Made by a program: the position numbers and the translations under genes. The notes beneath the pieces are model-generated. The model saw only the letters and a program-made list of their open reading frames with translations. It was not told where the DNA came from and did no database searches. Shown here one piece after another: positions 19,394 through 27,006 of a DNA stretch of 33,793 nucleotides. This stretch comes from Alphaproteobacteria bacterium (GTDB taxonomy: Bacteria > Pseudomonadota > Alphaproteobacteria > Rhodospirillales > Rhodospirillaceae), in NCBI GenBank assembly GCA_016869315.1, contig VGEM01000004.1, positions 1 through 33,793 of the forward strand. Reading direction: 5' to 3'. Each line of letters begins with the position of its first letter. The stretch's first letter is position 1.

Positions 19394-21121
19394 ATGATTG
19401 CGCGCCGCAGCCTGATCGCCAACGTCGCCGGCCTTGTTGCCGCGCCACAGATCGCGAACGCCGAGGATCAGCTCGATCGTGACACCACCGGGTTTCCGCT
19501 CGACGCTGCGGCGCTCGATCTTCTCAAGTGGTGGACCACGCCGAAGGGCGTCCAACGTGCCTATCTCGGCGATCCGGGTCGGCAAGTGCATGTGCGCTGG
19601 GCTCAGCCCGATCGCCCGCGCCATCGGCCGCTTGTGTTGCTGCACGAGGGCGGCCTGTCGGGCCGCGTGTGGGATCACGCCCTACCGCTTCTTGCGGCGG
19701 CCCGATCGGTCATCGCACCCGATCTGCCGGCGCATGGGGACTCGGATGGCGACCCCGCCATCTCCGTCGAGGGTCACGCCGCGACAGTGATGCGCATGGC
19801 CGACCAGCTTGGGCTCGGCCGGTTCGATGTCGTCGGCGACGGTCTTGGCGCCCATGTGGCGCTGCTGTTGGCCGCGATGGTGCCGTCGCGCATCGGGCGA
19901 TTGATCCTGCTCGGCGTGCGGCCACAGCCGGGTACCCTCGCGCCGCGACCCGAACCGGCCAATCGTGAAGACACGGCGTTTCTCACCGCGGCCTGGTCGG
20001 CGTTTAACGCGGGATATGCCGACAAGACGCCGCTTGGCATTCGCGATCGCGACTTTGCCGACCTGCTTCGATCGCGCGCGCTGACACCGCGCCACGTCGG
20101 ATCGCTTTCGCTGGTGGGCGCGCTGTCGCAGCAAATCACTGCCATCACCGGAAGGGGCGAGGGCCAGGGCCTTTCTGAATTCTCCGACATCGATGCTCAG
20201 CCGTCCTGGACGCGCGACACGCCGACGTGGCGCGACAAAGAGTGGTCGGCGAAAATTCTCGCACACCTTGGCGGCGAACCCGCGGATGTGCGGCCAATCA
20301 AAAATCCCGACGCGCCCGCGCCAACTGGCGCGCTGGTGCGCCGTTTTGTCACCACACCGGCCGGGCAAATACATTACCGCATGATTGCCGGCGCCACCGC
20401 GGCGCCGCCGCTGTTGTGCTTTCACATGAGTCCGCGGTCGAGCGCGTACTACGAACAATTGATGTCGGCGTTGTCGGTGACCGGCCGGACGATTATTGCC
20501 GTCGATTCTGCTGGATATGGCGAGTCCTTCAAACCCCCAGCCTGGCTCGACGTGCCGGGCTATGCCGGGCACATGGCGGCGTTCATCGATGCGCTGGGCC
20601 TGCCGCAGGTCGACGTCATGGGCGATCATACCGGGGGAAAGATCGCGATCGCGACCGTTCGGGAGCGCCCCAAAGTCGTCCGCAAGGTCGTCATGAGCAC
20701 GGCTGGCGTCTATTCACTGGAAGAACAACGCGGCTGGCAAAAGCGGATGGAACTGATCCCGGTGCGCGACGACGGCGGGCACTACGCCGCCCTGTGGGCG
20801 CGCTATCACACGCTCAATCGCGGCAAGCTCGATTCCGACCAGAATGCCTTTCGCTTCTACGAAACCGTCCGCGCCGGGCCGTGCATGTGGTGGGGGCCGC
20901 GGGCGGCCAACCTGTACATCCTCGGCGACGTACTGCCGACAATCGACCACGAAATTCTTCTGGTCTGCTCGGACGAGGATTCATTGATCGAGCCCTCACG
21001 CCGCGGCGCCAAGCTGCTCAAGCGCGGCCGCTATGTCGAGTTTCCGGGGCAGGGCAATAGCATGGTCGAATACCGCGCCGCCGCGGTCGCGCCGACGGTC
21101 GCGGCGTTTCTGGCCGAGTGA
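19394..21121 (+). CDS. Exported tandem alpha/beta-hydrolase-fold protein lacking both serine nucleophiles
   Basis: 575 residues from ATG 19394 (CCGGAG upstream). The N-terminus MIARRSLIANVAGLVAAPQIANAED has a twin-arginine-like RRSLI and an ANA cleavage site, suggesting Tat export. Domain 1 (about 55-290): RPLVLLHEGGLSGRVWD, SVIAPDLPAHGDSDGD and elbow VVGDGLGAH, where Gly150 replaces the nucleophile. Domain 2 (about 315-575): PPLLCFHMSPRSSAYY, TIIAVDSAGYGESFKPP and elbow VMGDHTGGK, where His412 stands in the nucleophile position; near the end PGQGNSMVEY has Asn where GxGH would give the catalytic His. The fold is clear but the ordinary Ser-His-Asp triad is not. It may be a binding protein or use different chemistry. 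The stop is 11 bases from the convergent MocR-type gene. Confidence 0.85.
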   Translation: MIARRSLIANVAGLVAAPQIANAEDQLDRDTTGFPLDAAALDLLKWWTTPKGVQRAYLGDPGRQVHVRWAQPDRPRHRPLVLLHEGGLSGRVWDHALPLLAAARSVIAPDLPAHGDSDGDPAISVEGHAATVMRMADQLGLGRFDVVGDGLGAHVALLLAAMVPSRIGRLILLGVRPQPGTLAPRPEPANREDTAFLTAAWSAFNAGYADKTPLGIRDRDFADLLRSRALTPRHVGSLSLVGALSQQITAITGRGEGQGLSEFSDIDAQPSWTRDTPTWRDKEWSAKILAHLGGEPADVRPIKNPDAPAPTGALVRRFVTTPAGQIHYRMIAGATAAPPLLCFHMSPRSSAYYEQLMSALSVTGRTIIAVDSAGYGESFKPPAWLDVPGYAGHMAAFIDALGLPQVDVMGDHTGGKIAIATVRERPKVVRKVVMSTAGVYSLEEQRGWQKRMELIPVRDDGGHYAALWARYHTLNRGKLDSDQNAFRFYETVRAGPCMWWGPRAANLYILGDVLPTIDHEILLVCSDEDSLIEPSRRGAKLLKRGRYVEFPGQGNSMVEYRAAAVAPTVAAFLAE

Positions 21122-21132
21122 ATGCGCCGCAG

Positions 21133-22596
21133 TCATAGGGAGTGCAGCAGCGCTGCCAGTTTTTTCGCGGCCGGTCGCAAGGATTCCGGCGGAAATCCCG
21201 AGAACCCCAGCATCAAAGCCTGGCGCGGCGTTCCGGCAAGGTAGAGCCGGCTCATGGCGCGGACGATGATGCCGCTTTGGCGCGCGATCGGCTCCAGGCG
21301 AATATCGGATCGATGGCGCTTCAAGTAGGCGACCAGATGCAAGCCCTGATCGGGCACCCTGACATCGAGGAGGTCGTTCGCGTGCGCCTTCAAGGTGTCG
21401 GCGAGGGTGTCGCGCTGTTCGGCGTAGGCCGCACGGGTGCGTCGCAGGTGGGTGGCGAAGTGACCTTCGCTGATAAACGCCGTGACCATCGCCTGCGTGA
21501 GACTGGCGGGCTGACGGTCGGTCAGATAGCGCGTGCCGACCATGGCGGCGACCAGCTCCGGCGGCGCCACCAGATAGCCCATGCGCAGGCCCGGGAACAA
21601 AGCCTTATTCAAAGTGCCGACATAGATGACGCGTCCGGCATCATCGAGACCTTGCAGTGAGGATAGCGGCTTCCCCGAGTAGCGGTACTCGCTGACGTAG
21701 TCGTCCTCGATGATCCAGGATTTACGTTCGCGCGCCCAGGCCAACAGTTCGAGCCGCCGTGACAACGACATCACAACGCCGGTCGGAAACTGGTGCGATG
21801 GCGTGACGAACGCGGCGCGCGCCTTCGCTGCCCGGCGGATGCCTTCAGCGACGTCGATGCCATACGCATCGACCGCAATCGGTTTCAAGCGCACATGTGC
21901 CGCTTGGAGCGCGCGCGTCGTCAGCGGATAGCCGGGATCCTCGACCCACGCCTCGTCGCCGGGCCGCATCAGCACGCGGATGGCAAGATCGACCGCCTGC
22001 TGCGCGCCGGTGGTGACGATGACTTGATCAGGCTCGGCGCGGACACCCCGGGCGGTTCGGAGATACGTGCAGATGGCGGACCGTAAATCCGCGGCGCCGC
22101 GCGGGTCGGCATAGCCAAGATGGATCGGCCCGATGTCACGCACGGCCCGCTGCGTCAGCCGGCGCCAGACTTTGGCCGAGCGCGGATCGAGCAGCGTACG
22201 CCCGGTCGCGAACGGTCGATCGTCATGGGCTGTGGCGTGTTCGAGGAAGCCGTCGCGCAAGTGCGGCGGGACGTCGAATTTCACATCACTCTTGGATGGC
22301 CGGCGTCTGCGGCGCGTCAGATCGTGCGGAAGATCGTCGGCGACGTAGGTCCCGGATCCGACTTTTCCGGCGATGACATTCTCGGCCAGAAGCAGTTCGA
22401 AGGCGGTGACGATGACCGCGCGTGCGACCCCGACTGTTTCGGCGAGCCGGCGCGTCGATGGCAAACGGTCACCCGGGGAAATCGCGCCGTTGGCAATGGC
22501 GTCGCGAAGTTGCTGATACACCTGCCGGTACAACGGCACATCGCCGGTACGATCGACAATCCACGGATGATGATCGATCCACGACGCACGCGGCAT
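21133..22596 (-). CDS. MocR/PdxR-type regulator (GntR HTH fused to aminotransferase fold)
   Basis: 487 residues. Residues 20-88 are a winged-helix GntR domain (PLYRQVYQQLRDAIANGAISPGDRLPSTRRLAETVGVARAVIVTAFELL...GSGTYVAD). A basic linker (DLTRRRRRPSK) leads to a fold-type I aminotransferase domain from about 130. PLP contacts are visible: TGAQQAVDLA, PSHQFPTG (266-273), IIEDDYVSEYRY (Asp for the pyridine nitrogen) and Lys331 in GTLNKALFPGLRMGY, the expected Schiff-base lysine. Such proteins sense PLP or an amino-acid adduct and control vitamin B6 or amine metabolism genes. It diverges from a PNPOx-fold gene across 105 bases that carry two matching direct repeats, so that gene is its likely target together with its own promoter. 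Confidence 0.94.
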   Translation of the reverse strand: MPRASWIDHHPWIVDRTGDVPLYRQVYQQLRDAIANGAISPGDRLPSTRRLAETVGVARAVIVTAFELLLAENVIAGKVGSGTYVADDLPHDLTRRRRRPSKSDVKFDVPPHLRDGFLEHATAHDDRPFATGRTLLDPRSAKVWRRLTQRAVRDIGPIHLGYADPRGAADLRSAICTYLRTARGVRAEPDQVIVTTGAQQAVDLAIRVLMRPGDEAWVEDPGYPLTTRALQAAHVRLKPIAVDAYGIDVAEGIRRAAKARAAFVTPSHQFPTGVVMSLSRRLELLAWARERKSWIIEDDYVSEYRYSGKPLSSLQGLDDAGRVIYVGTLNKALFPGLRMGYLVAPPELVAAMVGTRYLTDRQPASLTQAMVTAFISEGHFATHLRRTRAAYAEQRDTLADTLKAHANDLLDVRVPDQGLHLVAYLKRHRSDIRLEPIARQSGIIVRAMSRLYLAGTPRQALMLGFSGFPPESLRPAAKKLAALLHSL

Positions 22597-22610
22597 GGGG
22601 TCGCCTTCCG

Positions 22611-22644
22611 AAGTGGTCCTACGAAAACGCTAAAAGTGGACCTT
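22611..22644. promoter_or_regulatory. Candidate operator of the MocR-type regulator (paired direct repeats)
   Basis: AAGTGGTCCTA (22611-22621) and AAGTGGACCTT (22634-22644) match in 9 of 11 bases and start 23 bases apart, about two helical turns. A weaker copy in the opposite orientation (GGCCACTC) starts at 22651. They lie between the diverging regulator and PNPOx-like genes. MocR proteins are known to bind paired direct repeats, so this is a good candidate binding site; binding itself is inferred. Confidence 0.6.
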
Positions 22645-22701
22645 CACACAGGCCACTCGGCGAAGGTATGTCCGGCGCCTATCTGATGCAAGGAGCCTGT
22701 C

Positions 22702-23394
22702 GTGTCCGAAGCCTATTCCGTCGATGCCCGTAACCGGGTTCGGCGCCGACCTCAGCGTGCCGCCTACGATCGCGCGTCGGTCTACGCCATCCTGGACGCT
22801 GGATTGATGTGCCACGTTGGCTACGTGCTCGACGGGCAGCCTTTCGTCACGCCGACGGCGTATTGGCGGCACGGTGATCGAATTTTCTGGCACGGTTCGG
22901 CGGCGAGCCGGATGATCGAATCGGTCATCGGCGCCAACGTGTGCGTCACTGTCACGTTTCTCGATGGGCTGGTTCTGGCGCGCTCACAGTTTCATCACAG
23001 CATCGATTATCGCTCGGTGATGCTGTTCGGCAGATGCGAATTGATCGAGGACTTGTCCGAGAAGAAAGCGGCGATGGACGCTTTCCTTGAGCGGCTCTAT
23101 CCGGGCCGGCTGAACCACGCGCGGCCGGCGACCGAGCGCGAACTCAAGACGATTTCAATCGCCGCCATGACCATCGATCAGGCGTCCGCGAAAGTGCGCG
23201 TCGCCGGCGTGGTCGACGAGCCCGAGGACTATGCGTTGCCGGTGTGGGCGGGGACGATTCCGGTTCGGCAGCATTTGGGCACACCGACAGCCGATAAGGG
23301 GATCGGCAGCGACACGCCTTTACCCCCTGAAATATCGGCTTATGCGCCAAACACGATCCTCGATGCCGTTTTGAAAGCCAACGCGAAAGCTTGA
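22702..23394 (+). CDS. Pyridoxamine 5'-phosphate oxidase-fold (flavin-binding split barrel) protein
   Basis: 230 residues from GTG 22702, with AAGGAG six to seven bases upstream. The split-barrel flavin-binding pattern is visible: AILDAGLMCHVGYVLDGQPFVTPTAYWRHGDRIFWHGSAASR (strands with the WHG turn that contacts FMN phosphate), CVTVTFLDGLVLARSQFHHSIDYRSVMLFGRCE, and ERLYPGR near residue 130. This matches the PNPOx-like group of nitroimidazole-resistance and FMN-binding proteins more than true PdxH. Role: probably flavin-dependent reduction or oxidation of a small molecule, or F420/FMN binding. The divergent PLP-dependent regulator suggests a link to B6 vitamers or amines, an inference from position only. 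Confidence 0.88.
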   Translation: MSEAYSVDARNRVRRRPQRAAYDRASVYAILDAGLMCHVGYVLDGQPFVTPTAYWRHGDRIFWHGSAASRMIESVIGANVCVTVTFLDGLVLARSQFHHSIDYRSVMLFGRCELIEDLSEKKAAMDAFLERLYPGRLNHARPATERELKTISIAAMTIDQASAKVRVAGVVDEPEDYALPVWAGTIPVRQHLGTPTADKGIGSDTPLPPEISAYAPNTILDAVLKANAKA

Positions 23395-24702
<1,308 letters not shown>

Positions 24703-24847
24703 CTGGCGTTCCGTCCACCGCAATGTGGACAGCGCTGAAGTTCTTTGTCGACCGCGATCTCGCGCCCAATTTGGAGTTGAATTGCGCTATCAAGAATAAA
24801 TCTTGAAGCGCCGGCGGATCGCTGAATCGCTGAGGAATTCGATCAAG

Positions 24848-24979
24848 TGTCAAATTTTCTTTACAGTTGGACATGGCTTCCAAAGGACAGCGTTTATAAT
24901 TGATAAAAAATGATATTTCTGAATGTTTCGAATTGGCATCCTTGGTTTCATACCAAAGTACTGTAAAGAAAATTTGACA
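24848..24979. promoter_or_regulatory. Pair of identical 20-bp sites in inverted orientation (candidate activator sites)
   Basis: TGTCAAATTTTCTTTACAGT at 24848-24867 is repeated exactly as its reverse complement at 24960-24979. Each copy is itself a dyad of the form TGT-N-AA-N6-TT-N-ACA. Their centres lie about 100 and 212 bases before the predicted start of transcription from the -24/-12 element at 25042-25058. That position and pairing fit upstream activator sites for a sigma-54 enhancer-binding protein; PrsR is the natural candidate for PEP-CTERM genes. A transposon-end explanation is less likely because nothing transposase-like is present. Confidence 0.6.
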
Positions 24980-25010
24980 GTTTGCCCCCCTAGAACGCGG
25001 CGATATTTCG

Positions 25011-25023
25011 TAACCAGTTGAAA
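25011..25023 (-). promoter_or_regulatory. IHF-like site
   Basis: On the minus strand TTTCAACTGGTTA matches the IHF consensus WATCAANNNNTTR at eight of nine specified bases. It sits between the proximal 20-bp site and the -24/-12 element, where IHF usually bends sigma-54 promoters. Single matches this good occur by chance, so it matters only with its neighbours. Confidence 0.4.
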
Positions 25024-25041
25024 TTAAACGATTTCCAATAG

Positions 25042-25058
25042 TTGGCGCGCCGTTTGCA
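25042..25058 (+). promoter_or_regulatory. Sigma-54 (RpoN) -24/-12 promoter element
   Basis: TTGGCGCGCCGTTTGCA fits YTGGCACGRNNNTTGCW at all but two of its specified positions, with the essential GG (25044-25045) and GC (25056-25057) separated by exactly 10 bases. Transcription would begin near 25069, leaving about 46 bases before the ATG at 25115. Confidence 0.65.
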
Positions 25059-25394
25059 TTAGAATGCTCGTGCCGGGCGACGATGCCGGTTATCCACAGG
25101 GGGAAGCTCTACCAATGAACGTTATCCAGAAACTTTCAGCAGCCGCGCTGCTGAGCATCGGCTTCGCCGGACAAGCCCAAGCGGCCTTAATTACCTATAA
25201 TTTCACCGGAACAGTCTTCAATGTTGCCGCGCCGCTTGCAGGTGCCGGAATTTCCGTGGGCAGCGGCGTTTCGGGCACGTTTACCCTCGATACATCCATA
25301 GCTGACATTTTTGGTACGCCTTTGGCGGGCATGTATCTCGGCATTTCTGGCAGCGTCACGATTGGCGGCTATGCGTCACCTAAATTGTTTTGGG

Positions 25395-25424
25395 AAGGGC
25401 TCCACCGGTTGGTGGGGCCCTTTT
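25395..25424 (+). terminator. Rho-independent terminator inside the remnant frame
   Basis: AAGGGCTCCACC and GGTGGGGCCCTT form a 12-bp stem (one G-U pair) with loop GGTT, followed by a T-run (TTTT counting the last stem bases). It lies within the remnant's reading frame, which supports the view that true coding sequence ended before 25395. Confidence 0.8.
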
Positions 25425-25445
25425 CGATTGGTGCATCATCGCGCC

Positions 25446-25478
25446 AAAAGAAAAAGCCCCGGTCGAAGGCCGGGGCTT
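25446..25478 (-). terminator. Strong terminator reading on the minus strand
   Basis: AAGCCCCGG (25454-25462) pairs with CCGGGGCTT (25470-25478). Read on the minus strand the stem is followed by TTTTTCTTTT. The nearest minus-strand gene upstream is the LysR gene, ending at 26033, so it may end the trxB-LysR transcript at a distance or be left over from a lost gene. Confidence 0.75.
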
Positions 25479-25519
25479 GAGTTCGTTGGGACAACCTCGA
25501 TCGGACCGGATTGATTCCC

Positions 25520-25570
25520 GAGCGCCCTTCGGCGCGCATTTTCCAGAATGGCGGCGGGCATGCCCGCCGC
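25520..25570. repeat. GCGCC hairpin followed by a perfect 20-bp palindrome
   Basis: A GCGCC-CTTC-GGCGC hairpin (about 25522-25535) is followed after a short spacer by AATGGCGGCGGGCA and then the perfect palindrome GCGGCGGGCATGCCCGCCGC (25551-25570). The arrangement GCGC hairpin, spacer, GAATGGCGGCGGGCA recurs in the units of the greA-proximal tandem repeat (28979-29018 and 29070-29109), so it looks like a dispersed element. Confidence 0.6.
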
Positions 25571-25591
25571 TGCGCGTCCCACCAAATAAAA

Positions 25592-25664
25592 ATGCTGCAC
25601 CGCAGATATGGATAGCCACTATCCGGGGAGGGGGAGGAGAGGGGCAAATGCTGCGGTGCAGCAT
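25592..25664. repeat. 14-bp perfect inverted repeat enclosing a purine tract
   Basis: ATGCTGCACCGCAG (25592-25605) and CTGCGGTGCAGCAT (25651-25664) are exact reverse complements, 45 bases apart. The loop contains a 20-base all-purine stretch (25625-25644) with runs of four, five and four G. Function unknown. Confidence 0.7.
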
Positions 25665-25852
25665 CTGAAGTATAAGTACGGCAACTAATGCCTGTATTCA
25701 AAGGGAATAATGTCAATGCTGCCATGCAGCAATAGCATAGACAAAGGGGCCGCCTAAGTGGCTGAAAATTAAGGGCGAACAGGCCAACGGTTATCGCGCC
25801 AAGAGTTTTTCTACGCGGCCCATCTTTCACAACACGTGGATCAAGATCGTGA

Positions 25853-25944
25853 CGTCATACCGCGCGTAGGCGCGGTATCCAGAGTTTCATGCTCGCTTTG
25901 CGAACAGAAACCTCTCGATGGCGCGATCAAGTCGCGCCATGACG
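25853..25944. repeat. Double-hairpin palindromic intergenic repeat, copy A
   Basis: Begins CGTCAT, then hairpin ACCGCGC-GTAG-GCGCGGT (25859-25876) and ATCCA. After a spacer a second hairpin GGCGCGA-TCAAG-TCGCGCC (25920-25938) is closed by ATGACG. The CGTCAT...ATCCA start and TGAC-containing end match the element at 28819-28897, although the stem sequences differ. Stems that differ while pairing is kept point to a conserved structure. Confidence 0.6.
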
Positions 25945-26032
25945 CCAAGTCCAAGGTGAATGAGCGTGCCTAGAGCTTCCCCCCTGCAAGCGGAGGGAAG
26001 AGCATCCATTTACAGACGCAATTGACCCGCAC

Positions 26033-26995
26033 TCACGCGATCGCGCTTTTGGAGGGTCTCGCCACCTCGGCCAGCACGGTGTTCTGGGCCTTGGCGCGGG
26101 CGATTTCGCGGAAGAGGTAGTCGCGGAACACGCCGACCCGCGCCGAATTACGGAGCTCTTCCGGATACACGAAGTAGCCGTGAATCTCCGGGCCCTCGAT
26201 GTCGGGCAACACATGCACCAGGCCGTGGCCTTCGCGATAGAAATATTCCGGCAACGCACTGATGCCGATGCCCGATCTCACGGCGCGGTAGATGCCGTAC
26301 AGATTATTTACGCGAAGCCCAATGCGTGCCGTCACGCCGCGCCGTTGCAGTTCTTCCGTCAGCCAATGAACCTGGCCAAACGGATAGGCGCCTTCGCCGA
26401 AAACCACTAACTCATGCCGTGCCAGATCTTCGAACGACCGCGGCGCGCCGCGCTCTTTCAAGTAATCGGGCGATGCGAACAGCATCACCCGCATCGAGCC
26501 GCCGTGCTTCTTGATCAGGTTGGGATCGGTCGGCTCGCTGAAGCGGATCGCCACATCGGCCTCGCGCATGGCGAGGTCGAGTTCACGATCGTCCAAGCGC
26601 AACGTGACCTCGATATTGGGATACGACCGGACAAATTCCTTCAGGCGTGACGTCAGCCACACCGATCCGAAGGCAACCGTGGTCGTGACGCGCAGCGGGC
26701 CCTCGGGGTTCTCGCGCGTTTCGGTCAGCATGCTCTCGACGTTGTTGAGCTTGGCGAACACGTCGTGCACGGTCTTGTACAGAAGATCGCCGGCCTCGGT
26801 CATGACCAGGCCGCGGGCATGACGGTGGAACAGCGACACACCCAGCGATTCTTCCAGCGCGCTGATCTGGCGGCTGACGGCTGATTGGCTGAGATTGAGC
26901 GACTCGCTCGCGTGGGTGAAGCTGCCGGCTTCGGCCACAGCGTGGAAGACACGGAGCTTATTCCAATCGAGTTTGCAGGTGCTGCGCTGTGGCAT
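26033..26995 (-). CDS. LysR family transcriptional regulator
   Basis: 320 residues from ATG 26995. The N-terminal winged helix-turn-helix is clear (about 8-67): LDWNKLRVFHAVAEAGSFTHASESLNLSQSAVSRQISALEESLGVSLFHRHARGLVMTEAG in family order. The remainder is the two-lobed periplasmic-binding-protein-like effector domain (GPLRVTTTVAFGSVWLTSRLKEFVRSYPNIEVTLRLDDRELDLAMREADVAIRF...). It starts only 11 bases after the trxB stop on the same strand, so it is very likely cotranscribed with trxB. This trxB-LysR pair is common in Rhizobiales. Effector and targets are unknown; a GcvA/DsdC-like or redox-linked role cannot be decided from sequence. Confidence 0.94.
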   Translation of the reverse strand: MPQRSTCKLDWNKLRVFHAVAEAGSFTHASESLNLSQSAVSRQISALEESLGVSLFHRHARGLVMTEAGDLLYKTVHDVFAKLNNVESMLTETRENPEGPLRVTTTVAFGSVWLTSRLKEFVRSYPNIEVTLRLDDRELDLAMREADVAIRFSEPTDPNLIKKHGGSMRVMLFASPDYLKERGAPRSFEDLARHELVVFGEGAYPFGQVHWLTEELQRRGVTARIGLRVNNLYGIYRAVRSGIGISALPEYFYREGHGLVHVLPDIEGPEIHGYFVYPEELRNSARVGVFRDYLFREIARAKAQNTVLAEVARPSKSAIA

Positions 26996-27006
26996 GTTTG
27001 CCTCGC

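Larger units (their letters stand above)
24703..25041. other. AT-rich non-coding segment upstream of the PEP-CTERM-like remnant
   Basis: No credible gene. It is visibly more AT-rich than the flanking DNA, especially 24830-25040. Just after the aminotransferase stop a small hairpin GTCCAC/GTGGAC (24713-24730) may end that transcript, although no T-run follows. The rest contains the two copies of a 20-bp site, an IHF-like site, and then the sigma-54-type promoter listed separately. Base composition unlike its neighbours suggests acquired DNA. Confidence 0.6.
25115..25480 (+). pseudogene. Truncated secreted protein of PEP-CTERM-like type
   Basis: ATG 25115 follows a GGGGGAAG ribosome site. Residues 1-23 (MNVIQKLSAAALLSIGFAGQAQA) are a signal peptide. 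The next ~65 residues (ALITYNFTGTVFNVAAPL...VSGTFTLDTSIADIFGTPLAG...GSVTIGGYA) resemble the N-terminal strands of PEP-CTERM exosortase substrates. From about 25377 the frame no longer looks like protein: it translates through two terminator hairpins, then stops at 25480. The C-terminal domain and the PEP-CTERM sorting tail are absent, so the 121-codon frame is a remnant, probably a deletion that joined the 5' part of the gene to downstream terminators. The sigma-54 promoter architecture upstream fits this family's known PrsK/PrsR control. No exosortase gene is in the window. Confidence 0.6.
25481..26032. other. Non-coding region with several palindromes
   Basis: No gene is supported across 552 bases. 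It holds, in order, a hairpin-plus-palindrome element (25520-25570), a long-armed inverted repeat with a purine-only loop tract (25592-25664) and a double-hairpin repeat (25853-25944). Open frames here translate straight through these structures and are not credible. Confidence 0.7.

Noticed and set aside
24848-24979. Terminal inverted repeats of a miniature transposon
   Set aside because: No target-site duplication was seen at the outer edges, the arms are internally dyadic, and their placement before a sigma-54 element favours regulator sites. Not fully excluded.
25090-25098. TTATCCACA, a perfect DnaA-box match beside AT-rich DNA
   Set aside because: Only one box was seen and no origin-type neighbours (parAB, hemE, dnaA, repABC) are present; the AT-rich DNA is better explained as a sigma-54 control region.
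25369-25830. 153-codon minus-strand open frame
   Set aside because: It translates through two terminators, a 20-bp palindrome and the inverted repeat, so it is structure read as protein.
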